In this document: positions 35,566-43,755 of the stretch, one piece after another
Layout of the letters: the number at the start of each line of letters is the position of its first letter
Position numbering within the stretch: position 1 is the first letter of the stretch
Assembly: GCA_038212215.1 (NCBI GenBank)
Contig: JBBQUT010000006.1
Location: forward strand, 1-64,000
Length of the DNA: 64,000 bases
Direction: 5' to 3'
Source of the DNA: JALZAI01 sp038212215
Lineage (GTDB): Bacteria > Actinomycetota > Actinomycetes > Mycobacteriales > Jatrophihabitantaceae
Translations under genes and position numbers: made by a program
Notes under the pieces: model-generated
The model's input: only the letters and a program-made list of their open reading frames with translations
Databases searched by the model: none
What the model was told of the DNA's origin: nothing

Positions 35566-35577
35566 AAGGGATGGCCC

Positions 35578-37356
35578 GTGTCTTACTCGAACGCCCACGA
35601 CCGGCGCATCGCGTTGTCGGTCACCACGGTCGGTATCCTCGCGGCGACGCTGAACTCCTCGATCCTGCTGATCTCGCTGCCGGCGATCTTCACCGGTCTC
35701 GGCCTCGATCCGCTCGCGCCGCAGAACATCTCCTACCTGCTCTGGATGCTGATGGGCTTCCTGCTCGTCACTGCGGTCCTCGTGGTCACCTTCGGCCGCC
35801 TGGGTGACCAGTACGGCCGCGCGAAGCTGTTCAACCTCGGCTTCCTGATCTTCACCGTCGCGTCCACAGCATGCGCCCTGGTGCCCAACGGCGGGTCCGC
35901 CGGAGCACTGGAGATCATCATCCTGCGGCTCGTACAAGGCGTCGGCGGCGCGATGGTGATGGCCAACTCGACAGCGATCATCACCGACGCGTTCCCACCG
36001 CACCGGCGCGGCTTCGCCCTCGGGGTCAATCAGGTTTCCGCGCTCGCCGGCTCGTTCCTCGGCCTGATCATCGGCGGAGTGCTCTCGGAGTGGCACTGGC
36101 GAGCGGTGTTCTGGGTGAGCGTCCCGGTCGGTATCTGGGGCACCTGGATGGGCTACCGCACGCTGCACGACAAGCCACACGACCGCTCGCGCAAGGTGGT
36201 CATCGACTGGTGGGGCAACCTCACCTTCGGCGTCGGATTGATCGCGCTGCTCGTCGCGATCACCTACGGACTGCAGCCCTACGGCGGGCACACGATGGGC
36301 TGGACGTCGCCGATCGTGCTGACCGGCGTGATTGGCGGCATCGCGCTGCTCGTCGCCTTCGTCTTCATCGAGAACCGCGTGCCGGACCCGATGATCAGCA
36401 TGCGACTGTTCCGGGTCCGCGCGTTCGCGGCGGGCCAAGCGGTGAACCTGCTGGCCGCGATGTCGCGCGGCGGCCTGCAGTTCATGCTGATCATCTGGCT
36501 GCAGGGAATTTGGCTGCCGCTGCACGGCTACGCCTTCCACGACACCCCACTGTGGGCGGGTATCTACATGCTGCCGCTGACGATCGGTTTCCTCGTCGCG
36601 GGGCCGGTGTCAGGTGCGGTCTCCGACCGCTTCGGGGCGCGTGCTTTCGCCACCGGCGGCCTGCTACTGACCGCGCTGACGTTCATGGGGCTGATCATGC
36701 TGCCGGCCAACTTCGACTACCGCCAGTTCGCCATCCTGCTGGCGCTCAACGGAATCGGGATGGGGTTGATGGCGGCACCGAACTCAGCCGCGATCATGAA
36801 TGCCGTGCCCGCATCGCAGCGCGGCGCCGCGTCCGGTATCCGGGCGACCGGCATGAACGCCGGCATGGTGCTGTCGATGGGTGGCTTCTTCACGCTGATG
36901 GCGGTCGGGCTGGCGAGCCGGCTGCCCGCAGCGCTGTCCAGCGGGCTTGCCGGCGCGGGCGTCGCACCGCAGCAGGCTGCGGCCGCAGCGCACGCCTCCC
37001 CCGTCGGCCTGCTGTTCGCGGCGTTCCTCGGCGACAATCCGATCAAAGAGCTGGTGCCCTCGGGCGCCGCTCGGGTCGACCCGCAAATCTACGGACAGAC
37101 GTTCTTCCCGCAACTCATTTCCGCGCCGTTCCGGCACGGCCTGCTGATTGCGTTCACAGCGTCCATCGTGATGCTGCTGGTTGCTGCCGGCGCATCGCTG
37201 CTGCGTGGGGCCAGGTTCGTCCACGAGGACGCGGGCGGCACGGCGCACTCGGTTGGTGAATCGGTTGCCCGTGCGGGCGACGCCCGGTCGGCTCCGGCCG
37301 CCGCCGACCAGCACGCCGCTTATGACGAAGCGCTCGTGGCCCGTCCATCTCGCTGA
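35578..37356 (+). CDS. DHA2-type MFS multidrug exporter
   Basis: The 592-residue protein has about 14 transmembrane helices and MFS motif A as GRLGDQYGRAKLFNLGF, motif B LRLVQGVGGAMVMANSTAII and a motif C-like GVNQVSALAGSFLGLIIGG, which mark proton-driven DHA2 drug exporters. GAAGGG lies seven bases before the GTG at 35578; an ATG at 35571 opens a different frame and is rejected. A perfect palindrome upstream implies ligand-induced repression. The last 37 bases overlap the K+ channel gene tail-to-tail. The substrate is unknown. Confidence 0.9.
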   Translation: MSYSNAHDRRIALSVTTVGILAATLNSSILLISLPAIFTGLGLDPLAPQNISYLLWMLMGFLLVTAVLVVTFGRLGDQYGRAKLFNLGFLIFTVASTACALVPNGGSAGALEIIILRLVQGVGGAMVMANSTAIITDAFPPHRRGFALGVNQVSALAGSFLGLIIGGVLSEWHWRAVFWVSVPVGIWGTWMGYRTLHDKPHDRSRKVVIDWWGNLTFGVGLIALLVAITYGLQPYGGHTMGWTSPIVLTGVIGGIALLVAFVFIENRVPDPMISMRLFRVRAFAAGQAVNLLAAMSRGGLQFMLIIWLQGIWLPLHGYAFHDTPLWAGIYMLPLTIGFLVAGPVSGAVSDRFGARAFATGGLLLTALTFMGLIMLPANFDYRQFAILLALNGIGMGLMAAPNSAAIMNAVPASQRGAASGIRATGMNAGMVLSMGGFFTLMAVGLASRLPAALSSGLAGAGVAPQQAAAAAHASPVGLLFAAFLGDNPIKELVPSGAARVDPQIYGQTFFPQLISAPFRHGLLIAFTASIVMLLVAAGASLLRGARFVHEDAGGTAHSVGESVARAGDARSAPAAADQHAAYDEALVARPSR

Positions 37357-38111
37357 GCGGCGATGTCGGCCAGTCGCAGGTCGATGAGCTCGAGATTGCG
37401 CTCCATGCCGTCCAGCTTGCCTTCCACCAGCAGCAGATCCCTGCGGGTGGCCACCTTGTCGTCCATCTCCTCATCGCGCAGCCTGTCGATCATCCACGTG
37501 GCGAACGACGCGGTCACCGCGCCGACGAGCGCTACGCCGCTGACCATCAGCCCGACACCGACGAAGCGTCCCTCGGTGGTGATCGGGAAGCGGTCGCCAT
37601 AGCCCACGGTGCAGATCGTGACCGAAGCCCACCACATCGCGTCCCCGAAACTCGTGATGTTGGAGCCGGCGTGGTGACGCTCCGCATCAAGGCAGGCGAG
37701 AGCGGCGCAGAACACGAGCAACACGGCACTCGTCGCGCCGTACATGACCACCCGGCCCCGCAGGCTAGTCGCCGCGTGGCGGTTGAGCACCCGCAGCAGC
37801 ATCACCAGGCGCAGGACCCGAAGCGGCCGGAGGATTGGCAGCACGATGATGGCGAGGTCGGCCAGGTGCCGCCACCAGTACCGCCGATGGTCATCCGCGA
37901 GCACAAGTCGGACGAAGTAGTCGACCGCGAACAGCACCCAGATCGAGTACGCGGCGCCACGCAACATCTGCCGTCCGCCGGCGCCCGCTCCGACCCAGAG
38001 CACGTCGGTGGCGTACGCGGCCAAGAAGGCGACGGCCAGCACGACCATCGGCCATTCCGAGATCCGCTCCCAGGCGGCGACGCGCGGCTCGTCGCGTTCA
38101 CGCTCGGTCAC
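37320..38111 (-). CDS. Voltage-gated-type potassium channel
   Basis: The roughly 263-residue protein has six transmembrane helices, an Arg-rich S4-like helix (LRPLRVLRLVMLLRVLNR) and a pore with the selectivity filter TVGYGD in SVTICTVGYGDRFP. A short C-terminal coiled-coil (DKVATRRDLLLVEGKLDGMERN) probably aids tetramer assembly. I chose the GTG at 38111 because GAGG is five bases upstream; that ribosome site lies inside a dispersed repeat copy. A GTG at 38135 would add eight residues but lacks a ribosome site. It overlaps the DHA2 exporter gene by 37 bases. Confidence 0.88.
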   Translation of the reverse strand: MTERERDEPRVAAWERISEWPMVVLAVAFLAAYATDVLWVGAGAGGRQMLRGAAYSIWVLFAVDYFVRLVLADDHRRYWWRHLADLAIIVLPILRPLRVLRLVMLLRVLNRHAATSLRGRVVMYGATSAVLLVFCAALACLDAERHHAGSNITSFGDAMWWASVTICTVGYGDRFPITTEGRFVGVGLMVSGVALVGAVTASFATWMIDRLRDEEMDDKVATRRDLLLVEGKLDGMERNLELIDLRLADIAAQRDGRATSASS

Positions 38112-38135
38112 CCGAGCCTCGCTCCGCTCGCTCAC
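38106..38135 (-). repeat. Dispersed repeat copy at the K+ channel start
   Basis: On the minus strand GTGAGCGAGCGGAGCGAGG is followed by CTCGGGTGACC, sharing GCGAGGCTCGGG with the 71-bp unit before rpe. It supplies the ribosome site and start codon of the channel gene. Confidence 0.6.
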
Positions 38136-38224
38136 GTGTTCAGTGTGCGGCAAGACTGCGACCAGTGGGCATCGCTCGGCCACTGGAACGCGTCATCGGC
38201 AGGAAGATCGGTGGAGTCGGCTGG

Positions 38225-38281
38225 GCCGGTGCTGACGGTGAGAAATCGCGATGGGTCGCAACTCCAGCCGTCAGCACCGGC
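38225..38281. terminator. Long-stem hairpin after the beta-glucosidase gene
   Basis: GCCGGTGCTGACGG (38225-38238) and CCGTCAGCACCGGC (38268-38281) form a perfect 14-base-pair stem with a 29-base loop, nine bases beyond the GH3 stop codon on the minus strand. It is the probable transcript end for that gene. No T-run follows, and the large loop makes it unlike a textbook intrinsic terminator. Confidence 0.55.
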
Positions 38282-38290
38282 GCTCAGCGC

Positions 38291-40579
38291 TCAGTTGGTG
38301 ACGTTGAACGACTTCGTCAGATCGGCCGTCGAGGAGTCGCCGGCGTAGAGATCGATGCTTCCGGTCTCGACGACGAACTTGCCCTGGTTGTCGTAGAAGC
38401 CGAAGTCCGCGGACGTGACCGGGAATCTGACGGTCGTCGACTGTCCGGCCGCGAGGTGCACCCGCTCGAATCCGCGCAGGCGGCGGACGGGCTGCGAGAT
38501 GCTCGCCACCGGATCGTGCAGGTACAGCTGCACGACCTCGTCGCCCGCCACGGTGCCCGTGTTCTGTACCGTGACCGACGCCGTGAGGTGGCCCGTCCGG
38601 CTGACGGCGTTCGAGCTCAGGCGCAGGTCCGAGATCGCGAACGTGGTGTAGCTCAGCCCGTAGCCGAAGTGGTACAGCGGATCGCAGCTGTTCAGGTCGC
38701 GGTAGCGCGACACGTACTTCTGCGTGATATCGCACGGACGTCCGGTCGGCTCGTGGTTGTAGTAGATCGGGATCTGCCCGACCCGCCGCGGGAACGACAC
38801 GGGCAGTTTGCCGCCTGGATTGACCTTGCCGAAGAGCACGTCAGCCACCGCGTTGCCCGCCTCGATACCGGGGAACCAGGCTTCGAGGATGGCCGTCGCC
38901 TTGGCGTCGACGTCGGGCAGTGTGAGCGGACGGCCGTTGAACAACACCACCGTGAAAGGCTTGCCGGTAGCCCGGATCTTGGTGATCAGCTCCTGCTGCT
39001 TTCCCGGCAGGTCGATCGTCGTCCGCGCCTCTGCCTCACCGGTCATGCTCCGCGACTCGCCGAGGGCGAGCACCACCTGATCGGCGTTCTGCGCCGCGGC
39101 GACCGCCGCGCCGAAGTCGGCGTCGGATCCGCAGACGTCGTTGGGAGTCACCTTCGGCGGGTCGACGTTGGTGATCGTGCAGGCGGGAGTGAATGTCGTT
39201 TTGGGGTCCTGCGCCTTCAGCCCGGTGAACAGGCTGACGACATCCTGGTCCTGGCCCTGGCCACCCCACGGCCCGATCATGTCGGTCTGGTCGTCGCCGA
39301 GCGGACCGATCAATGCCGTCGACTTGGACGGATCGAGCGGGAGCGTGTTGCCGTTGTTCTTCAGCAGGACCATCGACTCGCCGGCCGCCTTGCGCTCCGC
39401 CGCGCGGTCGGCAGGCGTCACGAAACTCGCCGGGTCGACGGCTTTGGCCTGGTCGACGTAGGGGTGCTCGAACAGGCCGGCGCGGAACTTCACCCGCAGG
39501 ATGCGCCGCACCGCGTCGTCCAGGCGCGACATCGTGATCCGTTTCTGCGCCAGCAATTCCGATCCGTAGTCACGGATGAAGGTGCTGACCATCTCCGAGT
39601 CCGTCCCGGCCATCAGCGCATTCGCGCCGGCATCCGGTCCGTCGGCTGCGGTGCCGTGCCCGCACGGTCCCTCGGCGGGACGCACTGGTGGGCAGGCCCG
39701 GGTCTCGGCCAACGCCGTGTAGTCGCTCTCGATGAACCCGTCGAAGCCCCATTCCTTCTTCAGGATGTCGGTCTCGGTGTGCGTGTTCGCGCACCCAGGC
39801 ACGCCGTTGATGGCGTTGAACGAGCACATGACGGTCGCTGCGCCGGCGTCGACCGCCGCCTTGAACGGAGGCAGGTAGAGATTGCGCAGCCGCTGCTCGG
39901 ACATGTCGGTCGTGTTGTAGTCGCGGCCGCCCTCGGGCTGGCCGTAGGCGACGTAGTGCTTGATGCTGGTGGCGACCTTGTCCGGCGCGGAGTAATCCGA
40001 ACCCTGCGCGCCACGCACTCGCGCCACCCCCATCTGCGCACCGAGGAACGGGTCCTCGCCATTGCCCTCGACGATGCGTCCCCAGCGCGGGTCGTGCGAC
40101 ACGTCCAGCATCGGGCTGTAGATCTGCTTGAGCCCGACGGTGGCCGACTCACGCGCGCCGATGGTCGCGTCGCTCGCGGCAACGCCCGGGTCGAAGGAGC
40201 TGGCAGCACCGAGCGGCACCGGGAAGATCGTCCGATAGCCGTGGATCGTGTCGTAGGCGAACAGGATCGGGATGTGCAGCCGCGATTGCTCGACCGCGAC
40301 ATGCTGGAGGTGGTTGATCTTCGCCGGGTCGACGAGGCTGAAGACGCTGCCCACGCCGGCCGCCGCGTCCGCGTCGGTGATCTGACCGTCGCTGAGCAAT
40401 TGGACCTGCTGCAGCTTCTCGTTCAGGGTCATTTTCGCCAGTAGAACGTCGACCTTGTGCTCGACGTTGGTACTGGTCGCCGCGACGCTCGTTGTCACGG
40501 CGCCGACCACCCCCACTCCGGCGATTGTGGCGAGCAGCAGGGCCGCTCCGGTGAGGATCATGGGCGCTCGTCGCTTCAT
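38291..40579 (-). CDS. Secreted GH3 beta-glucosidase
   Basis: The 762-residue protein has a Sec-type signal peptide (Lys/Arg start, hydrophobic 8-30, cut near SVAATS), a GH3 N-terminal TIM barrel with IKHYVAYGQPEGG, the nucleophile Asp in GFIESDY (about Asp286), a GH3 C-terminal alpha/beta domain (MVLLKNNGNTLPLD) and an Fn3-like domain at the end (VTVQNTGTVAGDEVVQLYL). It hydrolyses terminal beta-glucosides, probably cello- or related oligosaccharides. AGGAG is six bases before the ATG at 40579. It is divergent from a decayed glycoamylase gene, so this may be the remnant of a glycan-use locus. Confidence 0.9.
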   Translation of the reverse strand: MKRRAPMILTGAALLLATIAGVGVVGAVTTSVAATSTNVEHKVDVLLAKMTLNEKLQQVQLLSDGQITDADAAAGVGSVFSLVDPAKINHLQHVAVEQSRLHIPILFAYDTIHGYRTIFPVPLGAASSFDPGVAASDATIGARESATVGLKQIYSPMLDVSHDPRWGRIVEGNGEDPFLGAQMGVARVRGAQGSDYSAPDKVATSIKHYVAYGQPEGGRDYNTTDMSEQRLRNLYLPPFKAAVDAGAATVMCSFNAINGVPGCANTHTETDILKKEWGFDGFIESDYTALAETRACPPVRPAEGPCGHGTAADGPDAGANALMAGTDSEMVSTFIRDYGSELLAQKRITMSRLDDAVRRILRVKFRAGLFEHPYVDQAKAVDPASFVTPADRAAERKAAGESMVLLKNNGNTLPLDPSKSTALIGPLGDDQTDMIGPWGGQGQDQDVVSLFTGLKAQDPKTTFTPACTITNVDPPKVTPNDVCGSDADFGAAVAAAQNADQVVLALGESRSMTGEAEARTTIDLPGKQQELITKIRATGKPFTVVLFNGRPLTLPDVDAKATAILEAWFPGIEAGNAVADVLFGKVNPGGKLPVSFPRRVGQIPIYYNHEPTGRPCDITQKYVSRYRDLNSCDPLYHFGYGLSYTTFAISDLRLSSNAVSRTGHLTASVTVQNTGTVAGDEVVQLYLHDPVASISQPVRRLRGFERVHLAAGQSTTVRFPVTSADFGFYDNQGKFVVETGSIDLYAGDSSTADLTKSFNVTN

Positions 40580-40689
40580 GCATTCTCCTGACGTCGGGCG
40601 GGCGCTGCCCCGCCGTGAGCGGCAATCCGGCACGATCGGCCGGGTGCGCGAGTGTTTCGCCGATATGACGCTGATGTTGCTTTGATGAC

Positions 40690-41605
40690 ACAGGAAGTGC
40701 AAGAGTCGGTCACAGGAACAGCCGGTCGACTTTTCGTCATTCGCCGCGATGGCGGACACCGCGAGCGGCCTACCGACCGATCAGCTCTACGCCGACGGGC
40801 ACACCGACGTGCAGACGTCCACGACCAACATCCGCGCCTACCTGTGGAGCGCGGTCGCAGCGCAACGCCTCGGCCATCCTGAGCCACGAGGAACTGCTCA
40901 GCCGGCTGACTCAGACCATCACCAGCGTCGAGCACATGGAGCGCTATGCCACCGGGCAGTTCTACAACTGGTACGACCATCGAGACGGCGCCAAACTGAC
41001 CATCTGGCCGCCGACCGGCGCCCCACTCGACCCGATCCTGTCCTCGGTCGACAATGCGTGGCTGGCGACCGGCCTGCGAATCGTGCGGGCCAGCGTTCCC
41101 GAGCTATCGGCCCGCGCAGCAGCCATCTATGACGCCATGGACTTCGGCTTCTACTACGTGCCGGGCAAGAACCGGATCCTGTTCGACTACTCGCCGGCGG
41201 CGGGCACCGGCCCGTGCTGCTACGACACTGTGGTCTCGGAGAGCCGCATCGCCGACTGCATCGGCATCGCGAAGGGCGATCTGCCGCGACCAAGGCATGA
41301 TCATGGCCGCACTCGGCAACGCCATCGGCGGGGACGTCATCCGCAACGCCTTCTCCACCCCCGACCTGAGGGCCGCCATCCGTCCCGTCCTGGGTGTCGA
41401 GGAGTACGCAACCTCCCCACGCGGCTGCACGATCACCGGCACACCAGGGCCGGACCGATTGGTCGGCACGGAGGGTCCGGACGTCATCTGCGGCCTCGGC
41501 GGGAACGACATCATCCGCGGCGGCGGCGGAAACGACATCATCTACGGCGACGAGCGAGACGACCACCTCATCGGCAGCGCCGGCGACGTCCCCGCCGACT
41601 GTTGA
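40690..41605 (+). pseudogene. Decayed glycoamylase-family gene with RTX-like tail
   Basis: Three pieces of one gene lie in three frames: FAAMADTASGLPTDQ to AAQRLG (to about 40875); AILSHEELLSRLTQTI through GQFYNWYDHRDGAKL, SSVDNAWLATGL and SESRIADCIGIAKGDLP (to about 41287); then DQGMIMAALGNAIGGDV to the end. The first break is a small frameshift after RLG; the second joins segments usually separated by well over a hundred residues in glycoamylase-family proteins, so it looks like an internal deletion. The tail GGNDIIRGGGGNDIIYG is a calcium-binding RTX-type repeat. No start codon or signal peptide remains. Confidence 0.75.
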
Positions 41606-41738
41606 CCCATCCCTCGCTTTGGGGTCGTCCGGCAATCAGGTGGCGGTGACGTCGACGACGTCTCCACAGCGGTGAAGTCATCGCCATCGCGATTGTAGAG
41701 CTCAGGTCCGTTGGCATGCGCCGTAGCCGCCGGGCGGC

Positions 41739-43706
41739 TCACAGCAGTTCGGCCGGATCGAGGACCGTCCTGACAACGTCGGGCGCCTTGCGCGCGGAGC
41801 GCACCGCGGCCGCCGCCTTGAGGGCGCCGACGAGCGCGGCGCCGTCGCGGCGGGCCACTCGAATCAGTACCCGTTCGGCGTCGTTACCGACAGCTACCGG
41901 TCCGATGATCTCGGCGCCAGCCGGCAGGTCGACGGCGGCGAGCAGATCGGCAACGCCCGCGGCGTTGCCGGTCAGAGCGGCCATCCGGACAGCGGGCGGG
42001 AAGCGCAGTTCGGCGCGTTCGCTCAGTTCACGTTGCGCGAACCCGCCCGGATCCCAGCGAATCAGCGCCTGCGCGGCGGCCACACCTGGGTCGGCACCCA
42101 GCACCACCGTCCCGTCGGCGCGGACGAGCGCAGCCGCGGCCATCCAGCGGCGCAGTGTCTCGACGCTCGCACGCAAGCCCACCCGGGAAAGTAGCGCCCA
42201 CCCGTCGAGCAGCAGGGCGGCGCCGTACCCGCAATCGGCGACCGGCTCGGCGCCGGGCGTGGCGACGATCAGATCCGGCTTGTCCTCGACGCTGGCGAGG
42301 ACCCGCTCGCCGCCGCTGGTACGCACCGTCGTGCCGGGAAACGCCCGGCCCAGTTCCTCGGCAGTGCGCCCGGCCCCAACGACGACGGCGCGCATGGCCC
42401 GCCCACCGCACTGCGGGCAATGCCAGTTCCCAGCGGGACGCCCGCACCAGCGGCAACTCGCCACTGCCCCCGAGGACACGCTGGCGAGTGGGCCGTGGCA
42501 GGTCGGGCAGCGCGCCGGCGTTCGGTCGCGCACGCACGCCAATGCCGGCACGTACCCGCGCCGCGGCACCTGCACGAGCACCGGACGGCCCGCTGCGAGC
42601 GCGTCACGGGTCGTGCGCCAGGCCAGGCTGGGCAGCCGCGCAGCCGCTGCGGCGGGGTCGCGGGATTGCTCGACGTCGTCGCCGGTCGCCACGATGCGCG
42701 GGGATGCGGCGCGCATCGCGCCACGCTCTGCGACGATCTCGTGCGCCCAGCCAGTGCTCAGCAGCAACTGAGCCTCCGGCGTGCGGGCGAACCCGCCGAC
42801 CAGCAACGCCGCGCCGGACAGCGCCGAGCGCAGGACCAGCACGTCACGGGTGTGCGCGTACGGGGCGCGCGGCTCATCGTGCGAATCATCGCCGTCGTCC
42901 CAGATGATGAGCAGGCCGAGCCCGGCAACCGGTGCGTAGGCGCCCGCCCTGGTGCCGATCACGATGCGCACCGAGTCGCGGCGGACGGCGAGCCAACGCC
43001 GGTAGCGCTCGGCCGGGCCGAGATCGGCCGACAGCGCGACGTGCGCGCCACTGCCGAGCTGTTCGGTCACGGCAGCGTCCAGACGGGCCAGATCGCGGGC
43101 GTCGGGCACCACGACTATCGCACCCAGACCTGCAGCGAGCGCGACGTGCACCAGCTCGGCCAACCGGTGCGGCCAGGACTCCCCCGGTAGCGCCGACCAC
43201 ACCGCGCGGGCCGGACGGCCGTCGGCGACGGCATTGGCGAAGGCGGCACCCGCGCGATAGCGCGAAATCTCGATGCTGGTGGGGTTGGCTGCTGTCAGTG
43301 GCGCAGCCGGATCAAGCGCTGCTTTCTCGGCGGTCGCATGTCGCGACGGAACGCCGAGGCGCACCACGTCGACGAAACTGCCGCCCCAACGGTCGGCCAC
43401 GGCACGAAACAGCGCGCTCGTGTCGGCGCTCAACACCGGTTGCGAGCCGACCGCACGTTCGATGTAAGCCAACGAGCCGCCGTGCTCGGACTCGGCGCGG
43501 CGCTCGAGCACGTAGGCATCCACGAGTCGGCCCGCGAAGCGCACCCGCACGCGGGATCCAGCAGCGACATCGGCGTCCAGTGTGCTCGGGACAAGGTAGT
43601 CGAACGGATGGTCTAGATGGGCCAGCGGCACATCCACCATCAGCCGAGCGACCGGGTCGGACTCGGCCGGCCGCCGCCCCGCGCCTCGTCCACCAGCCTC
43701 GCTCAT
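41739..43706 (-). CDS. priA: PriA-like primosomal protein N' without helicase motifs
   Basis: The 655-residue protein has the PriA DNA-binding start (VDVPLAHLDHPFDYLVP), the zinc cysteines CPTCHGPL, CRWCG and CPQCGG, and the C-terminal PriA domain. The Walker A GxGKT is absent (the position reads SALPGESW) and the DEEH box reads WDDGDDSHDEP. Loss of ATPase motifs is known for actinobacterial PriA, so it probably acts in replication restart as a structural loader, not a helicase. It lies 49 bases before metK on the same strand order. Confidence 0.88.
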   Translation of the reverse strand: MSEAGGRGAGRRPAESDPVARLMVDVPLAHLDHPFDYLVPSTLDADVAAGSRVRVRFAGRLVDAYVLERRAESEHGGSLAYIERAVGSQPVLSADTSALFRAVADRWGGSFVDVVRLGVPSRHATAEKAALDPAAPLTAANPTSIEISRYRAGAAFANAVADGRPARAVWSALPGESWPHRLAELVHVALAAGLGAIVVVPDARDLARLDAAVTEQLGSGAHVALSADLGPAERYRRWLAVRRDSVRIVIGTRAGAYAPVAGLGLLIIWDDGDDSHDEPRAPYAHTRDVLVLRSALSGAALLVGGFARTPEAQLLLSTGWAHEIVAERGAMRAASPRIVATGDDVEQSRDPAAAAARLPSLAWRTTRDALAAGRPVLVQVPRRGYVPALACVRDRTPARCPTCHGPLASVSSGAVASCRWCGRPAGNWHCPQCGGRAMRAVVVGAGRTAEELGRAFPGTTVRTSGGERVLASVEDKPDLIVATPGAEPVADCGYGAALLLDGWALLSRVGLRASVETLRRWMAAAALVRADGTVVLGADPGVAAAQALIRWDPGGFAQRELSERAELRFPPAVRMAALTGNAAGVADLLAAVDLPAGAEIIGPVAVGNDAERVLIRVARRDGAALVGALKAAAAVRSARKAPDVVRTVLDPAELL

Positions 43707-43755
43707 GCTCGAACAACTACCAGCACGGTGCGACCGTTTCAGCCGCGGCGGCGAG

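Noticed and set aside
35571..35807. ATG at 35571 as the exporter start
   Set aside because: It opens a different frame with an Arg/Pro-rich translation; the GTG at 35578 gives the MFS protein.
38165..40444. 759-codon open frame on the plus strand, antisense to the beta-glucosidase gene
   Set aside because: It is a high-GC shadow frame: low complexity, Arg/Val/Asp-rich translation, no domain, while the minus strand encodes a complete GH3 enzyme with signal peptide and motifs.
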